In this document: positions 13,862 to 22,257 of the stretch, piece after piece
Layout: each line of letters begins with the position of its first letter
Position numbering within the stretch: the stretch's first letter is position 1
Assembly: GCF_002086125.1 (NCBI RefSeq)
Contig: NZ_MVHG01000040.1
Location: 1-41,910, forward strand
Source: Mycobacterium arosiense ATCC BAA-1401 = DSM 45069
GTDB taxonomy: Bacteria > Actinomycetota > Actinomycetes > Mycobacteriales > Mycobacteriaceae
Direction of reading: 5' to 3'
DNA length: 41,910 bases
Translations under genes and position numbers: made by a program
Notes under the pieces: generated by a model
Seen by the model: only the letters and a program-made list of their open reading frames with translations
Databases searched by the model: none
Told to the model about the DNA's origin: nothing

Positions 13862-16726
13862 TCAGCCGCTGTCGGCGACCGACCGCACGGACGGGGCGTC
13901 GTTGGCCCCGTTGTTGCGCGCACCATTGGTTGCGGACGCGTCCGAGGGCAGCTCGAAGGCCGCGGTCACCGATCCCACCGCGGCCATCGCGGCGTTGCGT
14001 TGCGCCTCCATGCGCGCCAGCGCCGTCTCGGTGAACACCGACAACCCCAAATCCGGGTTGTAGCCGTGGATTTCCTTGACGTCGAGCTGAGCCAGGAAGT
14101 AGACGATCTCCTTGGACACCACCTGGCCGGGGACCAGCACCGGGAAGCCCGGCGGGTAGGGCACCACGAACGTGGTCGAGACCAAGGTTTTGCCCTCGGC
14201 CAGTCGCCGCCCGGCCATGCCGATCAGCACGTGTTCGCGGTCGGACTCCTCGTATCCGGCGTAGAACGCCGAGCGCATGTCACCGAATCTGCACTCGTCG
14301 ACGGGCTTGAACGCCAGGTCGAATGCACTGAAGTCGGGCAGATGCGGCAGGTCCTGGGTGATCTCCTCGACATGACGTTCGTGCAGCGCCCGGTCGGCGG
14401 CGCTGGCCGCCTTCTGGACGCGGTCGAAATCGGTTGCCACCCTTCGCAACACATCGAGCAGGTAGTGAACGCTCGACCAGGTGACGCCGATCGTGAAGAT
14501 CAGCAACACGCTGTTGATCGACGTCTTGTTGATCTGGATGCCGAATCGCTCCATCAGGATCTTCTCGCGGAAGTCGTAGCCGTTCATCCCGGTCGCGCCG
14601 ACGAACAAGGTCACCCGGGTGGCGTCCAGCACGAACTGGTCGGAGCGCCACGCCTCGTTCCACTCGGCCAGCGCCCCCTGCCGGACCTCGCGGTAGGAGC
14701 TCACCGAGGACTCGCGGAATTCCTCTGGCACCAAATCGGATTCGTCGAGGATGCGGAACCACTTGCTGATCAACCGGTCCTTGCGCACCCGATGCCGGAA
14801 GACCAGCGCCATGTCGTAGACCTGCCGGACCAGTTGGAAGCCCTCGATGTCGACCTGGCGGCGGGCCAGGTCCAGTGACGCCAACAGTTGCTGGTTGGGC
14901 GACGTCGAGGTGTGGGTCAGAAAAGCCTCAGCGAACGAATCGCGGGTGAGCGCGTTGAAATCCTGGTCGCGCACGTGGATCATCGACGCCTGCCGAAGCG
15001 CCGACAGCGACTTGTGCGTGGAATGCGTGGCGTAGACGCGAACCCGCGCGGTGGCCGGGTCGGGCATCAGCTCGCGCTCGAGCCACTCCGACCGGTCGAC
15101 GCACTCCATGGTCGCCGCCCATTTCCGGTATTCCTCACCGTATTCCGGCGACGCCAGCATCTGCTCGAGGCGCTCGGCGGCCACCATCGCGGTCCGCTGC
15201 CGGGCCCATGGCACCGCCGTGGCGAACGCGTACCACGCCTCGTCCCACAAAAAGCAGATGTCCGGCTTGATCGCCAGCACCTCCTGCATGACCTGCAGGG
15301 GGTGGTAGACGACGCCGTCGAAGGTGCAGTTGGTCAGCAGCAGCATGCGCACCCGGTGCAGCTGCCCCGCCGCTTCCAGGTCGAGCAGGGTCTGCTTGAT
15401 GGTGCGCAGCGACACCGCGCCGTAGATCGCGAACTTCGGCAGCGGGTAGGCGTCCAGATACAGCGGGTAGGCGCCGGCCAGCACCAGGCCGTAGTGGTGC
15501 GACTTGTGGCAGTTGCGGTCGATCAGCACGATGTCGCCGGGCCGGGTCAGCGACTGGACGACGATCTTGTTGGCCGTCGACGTCCCGTTGGTGACGAAGT
15601 AGGTGTGGTCGGCATTCCACGTCGTGGCGGCCTTGTCCATCGCCTTCTTGATGTTGCCGTGCGGGTCCAGCAGCGAGTCCAGGCCACCGGAGGTGGTAGA
15701 GGTTTCGGCCATGAAGATGTTGCGGCCGTAGAACTCCCCCATGTCCTGCAGCGACCTGGAATTGAAGATGCTGGCACCGCGCGCGACGGGCAGCGCGTGG
15801 AATTGCCCGACCGGCGCGGCGGCGTACGCCCGCAACGCATCGAAAAACGGTGTGGCGTAACGGTTCCGCAGACCGGCGAGCACGGTGCTGTGCAGGTCGG
15901 TGACGTCGTTGAGCCGGTAGAACGTGCGGTCGTAGACGTCGGGTCCGGTGTCGTCGCCGGCCGCGATCGACTCGTCGGTGAGCAGATACAGGTCGATGTG
16001 GGGCCGCAGCTCCCTGATCCACTCGCCGCACTCCACCCAATAGTTGGCGCGGTCGGGAATGCCGTCTTCGGCGTCCTCGTTGGGCCCGAGCAGCGTGTTC
16101 ATCAGCGGCAGCCGGTCGCGGGACCGCAGCGGCAGGTCGTCGCGAATGATCGCGGCCTGGATCTCCCCGTTCAGCGCGACCGCGGTGATGGCGTCTTCGA
16201 CGCTGGGCACCACCAGGATCTCGAACTGCACGTCGTCCGACGGTGCGCGCAGCATGCGCAGGCACTCGGCCAGGCTGTCCGGCGCGGTGCTGGGGGCGTC
16301 GTCGGCGAGCAGCACGGTATAGAAGTGCTGCTGTTTGGCCTGGGCCACCAGTTCCTGGTCATCCAGCGGCGCCGACGTGTCGAAAAGCCCTGCGCGGTCG
16401 CCATATTCACTGAGCAACCGCACGGCCAGGGACACCTCTTCGGTGAGCCGCACCGTGGACAGGCTTTCCAGGTGCGCGCGGAAGATGGCCAGATTCGCCG
16501 CCCCGGGGTACAGCCAGTACCGCTCGTAGGCGGCGATGCGGTCCATCAGGCGTTTCACCCGGGCCACGTCGTGGGTCTTGTCCAGTCCGGCGAGGTCCAC
16601 CTCGGCGAGGTGCCGGCAGGCATCGTCGAGCAGGTTCCAGGTGTCCACCCGCGCGTAGGACGGATTCGCCACGGCCGCCAGGGCCGACACCCGAAGTCGC
16701 CGCGGCTGAGTGCTGTATCGAATCAT
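13862..16726 (-). CDS. Orn/Lys/Arg decarboxylase family protein (Rv2531c homologue)
   Basis: This 954-residue PLP-dependent enzyme is of fold type I. The N-terminal third has response-regulator-like, wing-domain character, as in bacterial inducible lysine/arginine decarboxylases. The PLP-binding domain includes FVTNGTSTANKIV, DRNCHKSHH and LWDEAWYAF. The Schiff-base lysine is K572 in the SxHK motif HSTHKSLSALRQ. The C-terminal domain carries PYPPGFPVLVPGQ, typical of the family. It should decarboxylate a basic amino acid to a polyamine-type product; which one is not evident. Length and sequence match Rv2531c closely as I recall it. It lies 93 bp downstream of nusB on the same strand. Confidence 0.93.
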   Translation of the reverse strand: MIRYSTQPRRLRVSALAAVANPSYARVDTWNLLDDACRHLAEVDLAGLDKTHDVARVKRLMDRIAAYERYWLYPGAANLAIFRAHLESLSTVRLTEEVSLAVRLLSEYGDRAGLFDTSAPLDDQELVAQAKQQHFYTVLLADDAPSTAPDSLAECLRMLRAPSDDVQFEILVVPSVEDAITAVALNGEIQAAIIRDDLPLRSRDRLPLMNTLLGPNEDAEDGIPDRANYWVECGEWIRELRPHIDLYLLTDESIAAGDDTGPDVYDRTFYRLNDVTDLHSTVLAGLRNRYATPFFDALRAYAAAPVGQFHALPVARGASIFNSRSLQDMGEFYGRNIFMAETSTTSGGLDSLLDPHGNIKKAMDKAATTWNADHTYFVTNGTSTANKIVVQSLTRPGDIVLIDRNCHKSHHYGLVLAGAYPLYLDAYPLPKFAIYGAVSLRTIKQTLLDLEAAGQLHRVRMLLLTNCTFDGVVYHPLQVMQEVLAIKPDICFLWDEAWYAFATAVPWARQRTAMVAAERLEQMLASPEYGEEYRKWAATMECVDRSEWLERELMPDPATARVRVYATHSTHKSLSALRQASMIHVRDQDFNALTRDSFAEAFLTHTSTSPNQQLLASLDLARRQVDIEGFQLVRQVYDMALVFRHRVRKDRLISKWFRILDESDLVPEEFRESSVSSYREVRQGALAEWNEAWRSDQFVLDATRVTLFVGATGMNGYDFREKILMERFGIQINKTSINSVLLIFTIGVTWSSVHYLLDVLRRVATDFDRVQKAASAADRALHERHVEEITQDLPHLPDFSAFDLAFKPVDECRFGDMRSAFYAGYEESDREHVLIGMAGRRLAEGKTLVSTTFVVPYPPGFPVLVPGQVVSKEIVYFLAQLDVKEIHGYNPDLGLSVFTETALARMEAQRNAAMAAVGSVTAAFELPSDASATNGARNNGANDAPSVRSVADSG

Positions 16727-16819
16727 GACCTCACCTGCTCTTCTCGGATCGCCGCCGCTGACGTGCCGCTCGTATTGTGAACCCGCCGCGGCATGCCCGT
16801 GGGCGTTTCACCCCGGCGA

Positions 16820-17341
16820 TTACCCCGGGTGCTGTTCACCCAACGATCCGGGGCCCTCCGGGGTTGCAGCGTCGGGGCCCACCGGACCCCGGACCGCCTG
16901 GGCGGCGGCCCGGATCTGCGGCGTCACCAGCATGACGTGGCCGAGCACCCCGTTGACGAAGCCCGGCGAGTCGTCGGTGGACAATTCCTTGGCCAGCTGG
17001 ACGGCCTCGTCGACGGCGACCGGCTCGGGCACGTCGTCGGCGTACAGCAACTCCCACACCGCGACCCGCAGGATCGCGCGGTCCACGGCGGGCAGCCGAT
17101 CCAGCGTCCAGCCCTGCAGATGCGAGCTGATCAGGTCGTCGATGTGCGCGGCGTGCTCGCCGACGCCCCGGGCCGCCGCGGCCGTATACGGCTGCAGCGG
17201 CGCGATCTCGGAATTCGTTTCGGCGAGCCCGGTGCGGACGTCGACGACCTCCGCCGGGCTCAGTCCGCGGGCCTCGGCCTCGAACAACAGGTCGACGGCG
17301 CGTTTGCGGGCCTGATGGCGTCCCCTCACGGGTCTACTCAC
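16820..17341 (-). CDS. nusB: Transcription antitermination factor NusB
   Basis: This 173-residue all-helical RNA-binding protein joins NusE (S10) on boxA RNA to support rRNA transcription. The N-terminal arginine-rich GRHQARKRAVDLLFEAE is the classic NusB start. DRLPAVDRAILRVAVWELL and VVDEAVQLAKELSTDDSPGFVNGVLG type segments are strongly conserved (here AVDEAVQ). The tail after residue 150 is a variable extension seen in mycobacteria. Its GTG overlaps the efp stop (GTGA), so the two genes are translationally coupled. The H37Rv gene Rv2532c, which I recall between nusB and the decarboxylase, is missing here. Confidence 0.96.
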   Translation of the reverse strand: MSRPVRGRHQARKRAVDLLFEAEARGLSPAEVVDVRTGLAETNSEIAPLQPYTAAAARGVGEHAAHIDDLISSHLQGWTLDRLPAVDRAILRVAVWELLYADDVPEPVAVDEAVQLAKELSTDDSPGFVNGVLGHVMLVTPQIRAAAQAVRGPVGPDAATPEGPGSLGEQHPG

Positions 17342-17901
17342 GCGTTGATGCGCCCCAAGTAGCTGCCGTCGCGGGTGTCCACCTTCAGCTTGTCGCCGGT
17401 GTTGATGAACAGCGGCACCTGGATCTCGGCGCCGGTCTCCACGGTGGCCGGCTTGGTGCCGGCGCTGGACCGGTCGCCCTGCAGGCCGGGCTCGGTGTGG
17501 GTGACCTCCATCTCGACCGACACCGGCAGCTCGAGGTACAGCGGTGACCCGTTGTGGAACGCGACCTGCACCGGCAGGCCCTCCAGCAGGAACCGGGCGG
17601 CGTCACCGACCAGCGACTCCGGCAACGGGTGCTGCTCGTAGTCCTCGCTGTCCATGAACACGAAGTCCGAACCGTCGCGGTACAGGTAGGTGGCGTCGCG
17701 CCGATCGACGGTCGCGGTCTCCACCTTGACCCCGGCGTTGTACGTCTTGTCGACGACCTTGCCCGAGAGCACGTTCTTCAGCTTGGTCCGGACGAAGGCC
17801 GGGCCCTTGCCGGGTTTGACGTGCTGGAACTCGACGATCTGCCACAGCTGGCCGTCGATCACCAGCACCAGTCCGTTCTTGAAATCGGCAGTGCTTGCCA
17901 C
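17338..17901 (-). CDS. efp: Translation elongation factor P
   Basis: This 187-residue factor relieves ribosome stalling at polyproline stretches. It has the three expected beta-barrel domains. The tip loop that enters the peptidyl-transferase centre is KPGKGPAFVRTKLKN, with K32 at the position modified in E. coli. The signature DATYLYRDGSDFVFMD and the C-terminal end GDKLKVDTRDGSYLGRI are typical. No EpmA/EpmB-type modification gene is nearby. The GTG start is preceded by GAGGAGA about 12 nt upstream, and a -10 box lies at 17962-17967. It forms an operon with nusB. Confidence 0.97.
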   Translation of the reverse strand: MASTADFKNGLVLVIDGQLWQIVEFQHVKPGKGPAFVRTKLKNVLSGKVVDKTYNAGVKVETATVDRRDATYLYRDGSDFVFMDSEDYEQHPLPESLVGDAARFLLEGLPVQVAFHNGSPLYLELPVSVEMEVTHTEPGLQGDRSSAGTKPATVETGAEIQVPLFINTGDKLKVDTRDGSYLGRINA

Positions 17902-17961
17902 GGTTCGGTATGTCTCCTCGGGATGAACAGTCGTCTGCGGACTGTCTGCGACTTGTCGGCT

Positions 17962-17967
17962 AGTTTA
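17962..17967 (-). promoter_or_regulatory. Putative -10 box of the efp-nusB operon
   Basis: On the minus strand TAAACT fits TANNNT, about 60 nt before the efp GTG. It leaves a leader that contains the GAGGAGA ribosome site. Confidence 0.4.
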
Positions 17968-18026
17968 GAGCGCCGCGGGACCGGGGCTCGCGCGCCGGGG
18001 TCGGGCGGTCGACGGGCCAAACCGGA

Positions 18027-18245
18027 TCAGCGGCGCACCTGTTCGGAGCCCAGCGCCACGTCCTCGTCGGGCGACGGCAACGGCTTGATCATGGTCAGCA
18101 GCGGGAGGCGGACCGTCCCGGCGAACGGCATGCGGATCGCGAAGTAGACGATCTGCATTTCCAGCCGCGTCTCCCGGAGGGGCTGGGCGTAGAGGTCCCA
18201 CCGAAAATCCCGGAGCCGCGCCAAACCCCGTGCCACCCCGTTCAC
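18027..18245 (-). CDS. Small conserved-looking hypothetical protein
   Basis: This 72-residue protein lies between pepQ and efp on the same strand. It has a basic N-terminus, a central hydrophobic patch (MQIVYFAIRMPFAG) and no recognised domain or cysteine. Gene status is supported by a TACAGT -10 box 7 nt before its GTG, the same leaderless geometry as other genes in this window, and by the 3' end falling just before the efp promoter. Competing frames on both strands have poorer composition. No function can be given. Confidence 0.5.
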   Translation of the reverse strand: MNGVARGLARLRDFRWDLYAQPLRETRLEMQIVYFAIRMPFAGTVRLPLLTMIKPLPSPDEDVALGSEQVRR

Positions 18246-18252
18246 GCACCCG

Positions 18253-18258
18253 ACTGTA
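18253..18258 (-). promoter_or_regulatory. Putative -10 box of the small gene at 18027
   Basis: TACAGT on the minus strand ends 7 nt before GTG 18245 and fits a leaderless start. Confidence 0.35.
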
Positions 18259-18292
18259 CTCGCGGGGGCAACCCCCGGAGGTCGCGCGACGA

Positions 18293-19402
18293 CTACCCCA
18301 GGACGGCCAGCTCCTTGGGGAACTTGGTCAGCAATTCCGGTGGTTTGCCGCTGGCCTGCTGCGGCACCACCAAGGTGTCCTCGATGCGCACCCCGCCGCG
18401 GCCGGGCAGGTAGACGCCCGGTTCCACGGTCACCACGGATTCGGCCAGCAACGTGCCGGTGGACGTGGCGCCGATGCCCGGCGCTTCGTGGATTTCCAGG
18501 CCCACGCCGTGGCCCAGGCTATGGCTGAACTGCTCGCCGTAACCGGCGTCGGCGATCACCCGGCGGGCGGCGGCGTCCACCTCGCGCAGGTCGGCGCCGG
18601 CGTGCAGCGCCTCCCGGCCGGCCCGCTGCGAGTCGGCGACCAGCTGGTAGATCTCCAACTGCCAGTCGGCGGCCTTGCCGAGCACGAAGGTGCGGGTCAT
18701 ATCGGAGTGGTAACCACCGACCAGCGCTCCGAAGTCGATCTTCACGAAATCGCCGTTGGCCAACACGGCATCGGTCGGGCGATGGTGTGGGATCGCCGAA
18801 TTCGGGCCGGCGGCCACGATGGTCTCGAACGAGATCGCGTCGGCGCCGTGGTCGAGCATCAGGGCTTCCAGCTCGCGGCTGACCTCGCGTTCGGTCCGGC
18901 CGGGCCGCAGGCCGCCGCGCGCCACCAGATCGCCGAGCGCGGCGTCGGCCGCCTCGCAGGCCAGGCGCAGCAGCGCGACCTCGCCGGCGTCCTTGACCTC
19001 GCGCAGCGCTTCGACGGTTCCGGCGGCCTTGACCAACTCGGTGGCCGCCTTGCGGTCGTCGAGCTCACGGGTCAGCGCGTCGAACCCGTCGACGGTGACC
19101 ACGTTGCTTTCGAAGCCCAGCTTGCGCGCGCCCGCCTCGGCGGCCTGCGCGACCAGGTACCGCCCGAGCGCCCGTTCGATGGCCACGTCGAGGTCGGGCG
19201 CCTGCTCGGCGGCCTGGGTTCGGTACCGCCCGTCGGTGGCCAGCACGGGGCCCCGGTCGTCGGCGAACACCAGCAACGCGCCGTTGGACCCGGTGAAACC
19301 GGAGAGGTAACGGACGTTCACCAGGTCCGTGACCAGCAGCGCGTCCAATCCGCTGGCCTCAAGTCTTGCTTTGAGCCTGTCTCGACGCTGTGAATGTGTC
19401 AC
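18293..19402 (-). CDS. pepQ: Xaa-Pro aminopeptidase / dipeptidase, M24B family
   Basis: This 369-residue metallopeptidase cleaves peptide bonds next to proline. The N-terminal creatinase-like domain includes VRYLSGFTGSNGALLV. The C-terminal pita-bread domain holds the dinuclear metal site: Asp in KIDFGALVGGYHSD, the second Asp in that same segment, His in SHSLGHGVGLEIHE, Glu in VTVEPGVYLPG and Glu in VRIEDTL. It is probably cytoplasmic and acts in peptide recycling. Its GTG has a TACCGT -10 box 8 nt upstream. It is divergent from the Rv2536 homologue with only 33 bp between the start codons. Confidence 0.94.
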   Translation of the reverse strand: MTHSQRRDRLKARLEASGLDALLVTDLVNVRYLSGFTGSNGALLVFADDRGPVLATDGRYRTQAAEQAPDLDVAIERALGRYLVAQAAEAGARKLGFESNVVTVDGFDALTRELDDRKAATELVKAAGTVEALREVKDAGEVALLRLACEAADAALGDLVARGGLRPGRTEREVSRELEALMLDHGADAISFETIVAAGPNSAIPHHRPTDAVLANGDFVKIDFGALVGGYHSDMTRTFVLGKAADWQLEIYQLVADSQRAGREALHAGADLREVDAAARRVIADAGYGEQFSHSLGHGVGLEIHEAPGIGATSTGTLLAESVVTVEPGVYLPGRGGVRIEDTLVVPQQASGKPPELLTKFPKELAVLG

Positions 19403-19410
19403 AGGTCTTG

Positions 19411-19416
19411 ACGGTA
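19411..19416 (-). promoter_or_regulatory. Putative -10 box of pepQ
   Basis: TACCGT on the minus strand ends 8 nt before the pepQ GTG at 19402. It lies only 5 bp from the opposing -10 box of the neighbouring gene. Confidence 0.4.
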
Positions 19417-19421
19417 CTCGC

Positions 19422-19427
19422 TACGCT
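19422..19427 (+). promoter_or_regulatory. Putative -10 box of the Rv2536 homologue
   Basis: TACGCT on the plus strand ends 8 nt before ATG 19436. Together with 19411-19416 it makes two back-to-back leaderless promoters. Confidence 0.4.
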
Positions 19428-19435
19428 TTTGGGCC

Positions 19436-20146
19436 ATGAGTAACTGGATGCTGCGCGGATTGGTGTACGCCGCGGCGATGGTCGTGGTCCGATTGTTCCA
19501 GGGTGCACTGATCAACGCGTGGCAGACGAACGCGGGGTTGTTCAGCGTGCTGCTGCTGCTGCTGTTCATCATCGGCGTGGCCATTTGGGGGGTGCTCGAC
19601 GGCCGGGCCGACGCCCGCGCCAACCCGGATCCGGATCGCCGCGGCGACCTGGCGATGACGTGGCTGCTGGCCGGCTTGGTCGCCGGTGTGCTCAGCGGCG
19701 CCGTGTCCTGGCTGATCGCGCTCTTCTACAACGGCCTGTACACCGGCGGCCTGCTCAACGAGCTCACGACCTTCGCCGCCTTCACCGCGTTGTGCGTGTT
19801 CCTGCCCGGAATCGTCGGCGTGACCATCGGACGCTGGCGGGTGGACCGCAATCCCCCGCCGCGGCGGCCGGGCACCGACGACGAGCGAGCCGACACCGAC
19901 GTGTTCTCCGCGGTGCGCGGCGACGACGCCCCCACCGGCGAGATCCCCACACAGAACTCCGGCGCTGCGGCGGAAGGGCGGACCGGGTCGGTGGCCACCG
20001 CCGAGCGCGAGGCGCCCACCGACACGGTGCCCACCACCGAATCACCGACCGAGACGATCCCCAAGCCCGGGGACGACCCGAAGACCGAGGTGATCCGCAC
20101 CCGCGACGAGCACACCAAGCCGGACCACGGCAAGGGCCAGCCCTAG
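19436..20146 (+). CDS. Four-TM membrane protein, B-4DMT transporter family (Rv2536 homologue)
   Basis: This 236-residue protein has four membrane helices, at about residues 7-26, 33-53, 72-95 and 107-130. A hydrophilic, acidic, Thr/Pro-rich tail of about 100 residues follows and is likely disordered. The helical half matches the mycobacterial family that RefSeq calls B-4DMT transporters; transport activity is inferred from that name only. The tail has repeated TDTVPTTESPTETIP-type segments. Its TAG stop shares the palindrome CTAG with the stop of the convergent aroQ gene. Confidence 0.87.
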   Translation: MSNWMLRGLVYAAAMVVVRLFQGALINAWQTNAGLFSVLLLLLFIIGVAIWGVLDGRADARANPDPDRRGDLAMTWLLAGLVAGVLSGAVSWLIALFYNGLYTGGLLNELTTFAAFTALCVFLPGIVGVTIGRWRVDRNPPPRRPGTDDERADTDVFSAVRGDDAPTGEIPTQNSGAAAEGRTGSVATAEREAPTDTVPTTESPTETIPKPGDDPKTEVIRTRDEHTKPDHGKGQP

Positions 20147-20589
20147 CCGTCGGCGCCGGGCTCGGTGGCCAGATAGCGCAGGGCGAGCAGATAGCCCTGC
20201 ACCCCCAGCCCGACGATCACGCCGGTGGCGACCGGGCTCAGGTAGGAATGCCGCCGAAATTCCTCGCGCGCATGGACATTGGAGATGTGCACCTCGATCA
20301 GCGGTGCGCTCAGCTCGGTGCAGGCGTCCCGCAGCGCCACCGACGTGTGGGTAAGCCCGCCGGCGTTGAGGATCACCGGTTCGCCCGCATCGGCGGCCGC
20401 ATGGATCCAGTCCAGCAGTTCAGCTTCGTTATCGCTTTGCCGCACAACAGCTTTGAGGCCCAGGACGTCGGCCTCCCGCTCGATGAGCGCCGCCAACTGA
20501 TCGTGCGTCGTGTCGCCGTAAACGTCGGGCTCGCGCCGCCCCAGCCGGCCCAGGTTCGGGCCGTTGATGACGTTGACCACGGTGGTCAT
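20143..20589 (-). CDS. aroQ: 3-dehydroquinate dehydratase, type II
   Basis: This 148-residue enzyme carries out step 3 of the shikimate pathway, dehydrating 3-dehydroquinate to 3-dehydroshikimate; the type II enzyme is a dodecamer. It has NGPNLGRLGRREPDVYG (active-site Arg and catalytic Tyr), NAGGLTHTSVALRDA (substrate Asn), and HISNVHAREEFRRHSY with the catalytic His. H37Rv calls the same gene aroD. It begins 49 bp after the aroB stop and ends the aro gene group. Its stop shares CTAG with the convergent membrane-protein gene. Confidence 0.97.
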   Translation of the reverse strand: MTTVVNVINGPNLGRLGRREPDVYGDTTHDQLAALIEREADVLGLKAVVRQSDNEAELLDWIHAAADAGEPVILNAGGLTHTSVALRDACTELSAPLIEVHISNVHAREEFRRHSYLSPVATGVIVGLGVQGYLLALRYLATEPGADG

Positions 20590-20638
20590 CGGCGCCGCTC
20601 CTTCTCATCGGTTCCCTCTGCGTCGTCGCCGGCGCGGG

Positions 20639-21736
20639 TCATGACCTCTCCACCTCCGCGAGTCCCGCATAGGCCGCCGCCAGTAGCGACGGGTCCGGCC
20701 CGGCCAGCCGGCCCGGCTTGCCCAGCCCGTCGAGGACCACGAACCGCAGCACCCCGGCGCGCTGTTTCTTATCCCCCGCCATGTATTCCAGCAGCTGCGG
20801 CAGCGCGTCGGCGTCGTAGCCGACCGGCAGGCCGAGCGCGGACAGGATGGTCCGATGGCGCCGCGCGGTGGCGTCGTCGAGCCGGCCGGCCAGCCGGGCC
20901 AGCTCGGCGGCGAAGACCAGGCCCACCGACACGGCGGCGCCGTGGCGCCACTGGTAGCGCTCGCGGCGCTCGATCGCGTGCCCCAATGTGTGCCCGTAGT
21001 TCAGGATCTCGCGCAGCTCCGACTCTTTCTCGTCGGCGGCGACCACCTCCGCCTTGACGGCGATCGCGCGGCGGATCAGCTCGGCCAGCACCTCGCCCGA
21101 CGGGTCGACGGCGGCCTGCGGATCGGCCTCGATGAGGTCCAGAATCGCCGGATCGGCGATGAACCCCGCCTTGACGATTTCGGCCATCCCGGCGACGAGT
21201 TCGTTGGCCGGCAACGTCTGCAGCGTCACGAGGTCGACCAGGACCGCGCGCGGCTGATGAAACGACCCGACCAGATTCTTGCCCGCGTCGGTGTTGATCC
21301 CGGTCTTGCCGCCGACGGCCGCGTCGACCATGCCGAGCAGCGTGGTGGGCACGTGCACGATGTCGACGCCGCGCAGCCAGGTGGCCGCCGCGAACCCCGC
21401 GACGTCGGTGGCCGCACCGCCGCCGAGGCTGACCAAGGCGTCTTTGCGCCCGATGCCGATGCGGCCCAGCACTTCCCACAGGAAGCCCACGACCGGAAGG
21501 TCTTTGCCGTCTTCGGCGTCCGGAATTTCGATGCGGTGCGCGTCAACACCCTTGTCCGCCAATCGGCTTCGGATCACCTCGGCGGTCTCGGCCAGCACCG
21601 GCTGATGCACGATGGCCACCTTGTGCCGGTTACCGAGCAATTCGTCCAGCTCGCCCAGCAGGCCGGTGCCGATGATCACCGGGTACGGCGGGTCGACGGC
21701 CACCTCGATGGTGACCGGATCGCCGGAGCGGGTCAT
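20639..21736 (-). CDS. aroB: 3-dehydroquinate synthase
   Basis: This 365-residue enzyme carries out step 2 of the shikimate pathway, converting DAHP to 3-dehydroquinate with NAD and a divalent metal. NAD-binding segments are seen in GGGAATDVAGFAAATWLRG and VPTTLLGMVDAAVGGKTG. Metal ligands lie in the Glu of MAEIVKAG and the His of NYGHTLGHAIE. The ATG at 21736 overlaps the aroK stop (ATGA), so the start is secure; a longer open frame to 22411 runs through aroK and is spurious. It is the third gene of aroC-aroK-aroB-aroQ. Confidence 0.97.
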   Translation of the reverse strand: MTRSGDPVTIEVAVDPPYPVIIGTGLLGELDELLGNRHKVAIVHQPVLAETAEVIRSRLADKGVDAHRIEIPDAEDGKDLPVVGFLWEVLGRIGIGRKDALVSLGGGAATDVAGFAAATWLRGVDIVHVPTTLLGMVDAAVGGKTGINTDAGKNLVGSFHQPRAVLVDLVTLQTLPANELVAGMAEIVKAGFIADPAILDLIEADPQAAVDPSGEVLAELIRRAIAVKAEVVAADEKESELREILNYGHTLGHAIERRERYQWRHGAAVSVGLVFAAELARLAGRLDDATARRHRTILSALGLPVGYDADALPQLLEYMAGDKKQRAGVLRFVVLDGLGKPGRLAGPDPSLLAAAYAGLAEVERS

Positions 21737-22257
21737 GTCGCGGCCCCCGCGCGGGCCTGCAACCGCGACAGGATGTGGCGGACCACCGCGCCCGGGTTGC
21801 GCCGGTTGGTGTCGACGCGGATGGTCGCGGCCCGCCGGTACAACGGGCTGCGTTCGGCCATCAGCGCGCGGTACTTGTCGGCGCGATCGGGCCCCGCCAG
21901 CAGCGGACGCACGGCGTTGCCGCCGGTGCGCCGCAACCCTTCGGTGGCGCTGATCTCCAGGTAGACAACGGTGTGACCGGCCAGCGCCGCCCGCACCCCC
22001 GGGCTGGTGACGGCGCCGCCCCCGAGTGACACCACGCCGTCGTGATCGGCCAGCGCGGCGCGCACCACTTGCTCCTCGATGCGGCGGAATTCCGGCTCGC
22101 CGTCGGTGGCGAAGATGTCGGCGATGCGCCGCCCGGTCTGCTGCTCGATGGCCACATCGGTGTCCAGGAAGTCGACCCCGAGCGCCTTGGACAACCGGCG
22201 GCCGATGGTGGACTTGCCCGAACCCGGCAACCCCACCAGAACCGCCTTGGGCGCCAT
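21733..22257 (-). CDS. aroK: Shikimate kinase
   Basis: This 174-residue kinase of the P-loop NMP-kinase fold phosphorylates shikimate on O3. Walker A is GLPGSGKST near residue 9. The DTD motif near residue 32 binds shikimate and magnesium. The lid region has the ATP-contacting arginine in RPLLAGPD. SLGGGAV is the shikimate-binding glycine loop. Its ATG shares one base with the aroC TAA (TAATG), and its TGA overlaps the aroB ATG, giving tight translational coupling on both sides. Confidence 0.97.
   Translation of the reverse strand: MAPKAVLVGLPGSGKSTIGRRLSKALGVDFLDTDVAIEQQTGRRIADIFATDGEPEFRRIEEQVVRAALADHDGVVSLGGGAVTSPGVRAALAGHTVVYLEISATEGLRRTGGNAVRPLLAGPDRADKYRALMAERSPLYRRAATIRVDTNRRNPGAVVRHILSRLQARAGAAT

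Noticed and set aside
14888..16780. 630-residue plus-strand open frame
   Set aside because: Antisense to the Orn/Lys/Arg decarboxylase; rich in V/G/Q/H as expected from the mirror of a high-GC gene.
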